NCBI GenBank assembly: GCA_030593665.1
Contig: JAUVGS010000126.1
Location: forward strand, 1 to 6,541
DNA: 6,541 bases
Direction: 5' to 3'
From: Chitinivibrionales bacterium
GTDB taxonomy: Bacteria; Fibrobacterota; Chitinivibrionia; Chitinivibrionales; JANQEN01
Shown: positions 4,840 through 6,541 of the stretch, one piece after another
Position numbering within the stretch: the stretch's first letter is position 1
Layout of the letters: each line of letters starts with the position of its first letter
Program-made: the position numbers and the translations under genes
Notes under the pieces: generated by a model
What the model was told of the DNA's origin: nothing
Seen by the model: the letters and a program-made list of their open reading frames with translations, nothing else
The model's database searches: none

Positions 4840-6541
4840 AGCACAACAATCGTACCGGATCCGAGTTCGCTGTTAATAGTGACACAGCCGCAGTGAGTAC
4901 GTACGCAATTGTAAACATTCATAAGCCCCAGCCCGCATCCGTCGCGGTTTTTCCGTTCCGTGTAAAACGGCTCAAAAGCGTGTGCCGCCACTTCAGGCGA
5001 CATCCCGGTACCGGTGTCTTGAATCTCGATGCTGATATATCTTCCCGGTGCAGCATCAAAGCGTTTTAATAACACACTATTCCTGTCCAGGTCGGTATGC
5101 TCAACGTTAATAGTAATAGACCCGCCGGCAGTGAGGGCCTCTATTGCATTCAGACCGATATTCAAAAGTGCCGAATGGATCATGCCATGGCCACCGATTG
5201 TCAATGCAGGCTTTGGGGTAAGATTTAAATGAATTGTGATACCCTGCGGCGCAGAGTGCTTTAAAATAGAATGGACCTTTTGCACCGTGTCTGCCAGGTC
5301 TACGGTGACCATTTCCTTCGGCTTTTTTCGCGAAATATCAAGAAGCGTTTCCGAAAGATTGTTAAGCGTTGAAGCCGCACCGATTAACGGTTCAACATAT
5401 CCGGAAAGCGCACTGTCTCCTTTGGTTTTTCGTTGTATCATTGTTGCAAAAGTTGCAATAGGGGAAACCAGATTTCCCATGTCATGTGCTATACCATTAA
5501 TGCATTTACCAACAACCTCCATTGTTTTACTATGCATCAACTCCTGTTCAATTGCACTTTTCTCTTTCTCAACCATGAGCTTTTCCTCTAAATTTCGTAC
5601 TGCCGACTCTTTCGCCTTCTCCCGTTCTCTGGTAATCAGGTTTATTCTGTCGGCCATGATAAGGGAATAGAGTATGAGGGTAATAACAAAAGAGATATTT
5701 GGAATGAAATAGATAAAAGTGTTGAACATTATTGTGCCTGAACCATAAACGACGTTATAGATCGTAAGACCCACGATAAAGCTCATGCTGGAAATCAGAT
5801 ATAAGAAACCCGTACGGTTACCCTTTTTCGCGCTGATAATACCGGAATATATGACAAACGGGCTGGGTAGAAGATTTAGCAAAACAAGAAGTTTCTCTGC
5901 GAACACAAAGCTGAAAAACGGTGATGTCGCAGCAAAGCAAAGGCAAAGATATTGCAAAAAACGAAGGGCCGTATCACAGCGGGGAGCATACTGTTTATGG
6001 CCAAGCATTTCCCGGGAATATAACATAACAAAAAATATTGCTATAAAATTTATTACATGAAGAAAAGGCACGAGAGCCGCGATATTATAAATGCCCCAAT
6101 CAGTAAGAAAACCGTAAACCGCAGTCGCCTGTCCAAGGCCGAATGTCAAAATAAAACCGGAAAAAGCCAGATAACTGAGCTGTCTGAGAAGGATGTACAG
6201 ACATGCATGATAAAAAAACATGACAAGAAGCACACCGAAATAACATCCCAAAAGACATTCCTTGAGGCGGTCATAGGCAATATAGTGTTCGTTCGCACGA
6301 ATGTAGACCGGTAGAATAATCGAGGTCGGGCTTGTGATTCTTAAATAAACAGTCTGTAATGTGTTTGACAAATCGGGTAAAATAAAAGAAGGATTACGGA
6401 ACGGAGCAGGACGTTTACTTTTTCCTGTTAGAAAACCCGATTGCAACAAGACCACGGTACTGTCATCTTCTACTCTATACATATCGACATTGTGAAGAGA
6501 GGGCATATCAATGTCCAGCACCCATTGAGCTGAAACTCTTG
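4800..6541 (-). CDS. 7TMR-DISM sensor histidine kinase, 5' end outside window
   Basis: A membrane sensor kinase. The frame is open through 6541, and the codons before the GTG at 6521 (RVSAQW) join naturally to VLDIDMPSL, so the true start lies beyond the window. Numbered from that GTG codon, residues 1-75 fit the extracellular 7TMR-DISMED2 sandwich domain (LQTVYLRITSPTSIILPVYI). About seven hydrophobic helices follow (88-290), then a charged coiled coil (291-335). The catalytic part has His346 in INGIAHDMGN, the N box NIGLNAIEAL (Asn458), G1 DTGTGM (502-507), F box AFEPFYTERK and G2 GCGLGL (528-533), so autophosphorylation should be possible. The His box resembles the HDFNN type more than the common HExRTPL type. 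No receiver domain is attached. The extracellular domain type is thought to bind carbohydrate or other small ligands; the ligand here is unknown. It converges on the response regulator gene with a 40-bp tail overlap. Confidence 0.95.
   Translation of the reverse strand, partial: RVSAQWVLDIDMPSLHNVDMYRVEDDSTVVLLQSGFLTGKSKRPAPFRNPSFILPDLSNTLQTVYLRITSPTSIILPVYIRANEHYIAYDRLKECLLGCYFGVLLVMFFYHACLYILLRQLSYLAFSGFILTFGLGQATAVYGFLTDWGIYNIAALVPFLHVINFIAIFFVMLYSREMLGHKQYAPRCDTALRFLQYLCLCFAATSPFFSFVFAEKLLVLLNLLPSPFVIYSGIISAKKGNRTGFLYLISSMSFIVGLTIYNVVYGSGTIMFNTFIYFIPNISFVITLILYSLIMADRINLITREREKAKESAVRNLEEKLMVEKEKSAIEQELMHSKTMEVVGKCINGIAHDMGNLVSPIATFATMIQRKTKGDSALSGYVEPLIGAASTLNNLSETLLDISRKKPKEMVTVDLADTVQKVHSILKHSAPQGITIHLNLTPKPALTIGGHGMIHSALLNIGLNAIEALTAGGSITINVEHTDLDRNSVLLKRFDAAPGRYISIEIQDTGTGMSPEVAAHAFEPFYTERKNRDGCGLGLMNVYNCVRTHCGCVTINSELGSGTIVVLYFLVKTDLDSDT

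Noticed and set aside
5236..5670. Plus-strand open frame of 144 codons inside the kinase gene
   Set aside because: It is the antisense shadow of the kinase domain, with no recognisable motif.
6519..6521. GTG as the start of the kinase gene
   Set aside because: The open frame continues to the window edge and the preceding residues join into the extracellular domain; no signal peptide follows the GTG.
1..6541. tRNA, rRNA, CRISPR array or complete insertion sequence
   Set aside because: No cloverleaf signature, no regularly spaced direct repeats and no transposase motif were found.

Overview
The window looks like a piece of chromosome from a diderm (Gram-negative-type) bacterium. The main reason is an outer-membrane secretin gene; the two Sec-type signal peptides and the 7TMR-DISM sensor kinase fit but prove less. 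The truncated AAA-ATPase_like/PD-(D/E)XK relative is of a kind common in anaerobic Bacteroidota, Spirochaetota, Fibrobacterota and related phyla. I cannot name the genus. Base composition, sampled by eye, is mixed: about 45-50% GC in the protease gene, low 40s in the secretin gene, under 30% in the small secreted-protein gene, and low 40s in the two-component genes.

Left block (2-2456, + strand): a subtilisin-like S8 protease whose 5' end lies outside the window is followed after 4 bases by a compact secretin gene with a signal peptide, two small N modules and a complete C-terminal secretin core. The spacing implies co-transcription. No other type II secretion or type IV pilus gene is visible.

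Middle block (about 2395-4002): composition drops sharply. It holds a small, lysine-rich, probably exported orphan protein, a perfect 13-bp inverted repeat just after it, a GC-rich island that can fold into a stem-loop, the 5' remnant of an AAA-ATPase_like gene, and a non-coding stretch ending in a good sigma70-type promoter. It reads as an accessory or decaying zone between two better-kept blocks.

Right block (4003-6541): a response regulator with a receiver domain and a single recognisable AraC-type helix-turn-helix (+ strand) meets, tail to tail with a 40-bp overlap, a 7TMR-DISM sensor histidine kinase (- strand) whose 5' end is outside the window. They are plausibly a two-component pair, although convergent orientation is unusual for such pairs.

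No RNA gene, CRISPR array, complete insertion sequence or recognised riboswitch was found. The points most worth a second look are the protease-secretin pair, the reduced secretin with its basic tail, the foldable GC island, and the convergent overlapping kinase/regulator genes. I do not see a clearly new defence or mobile system.
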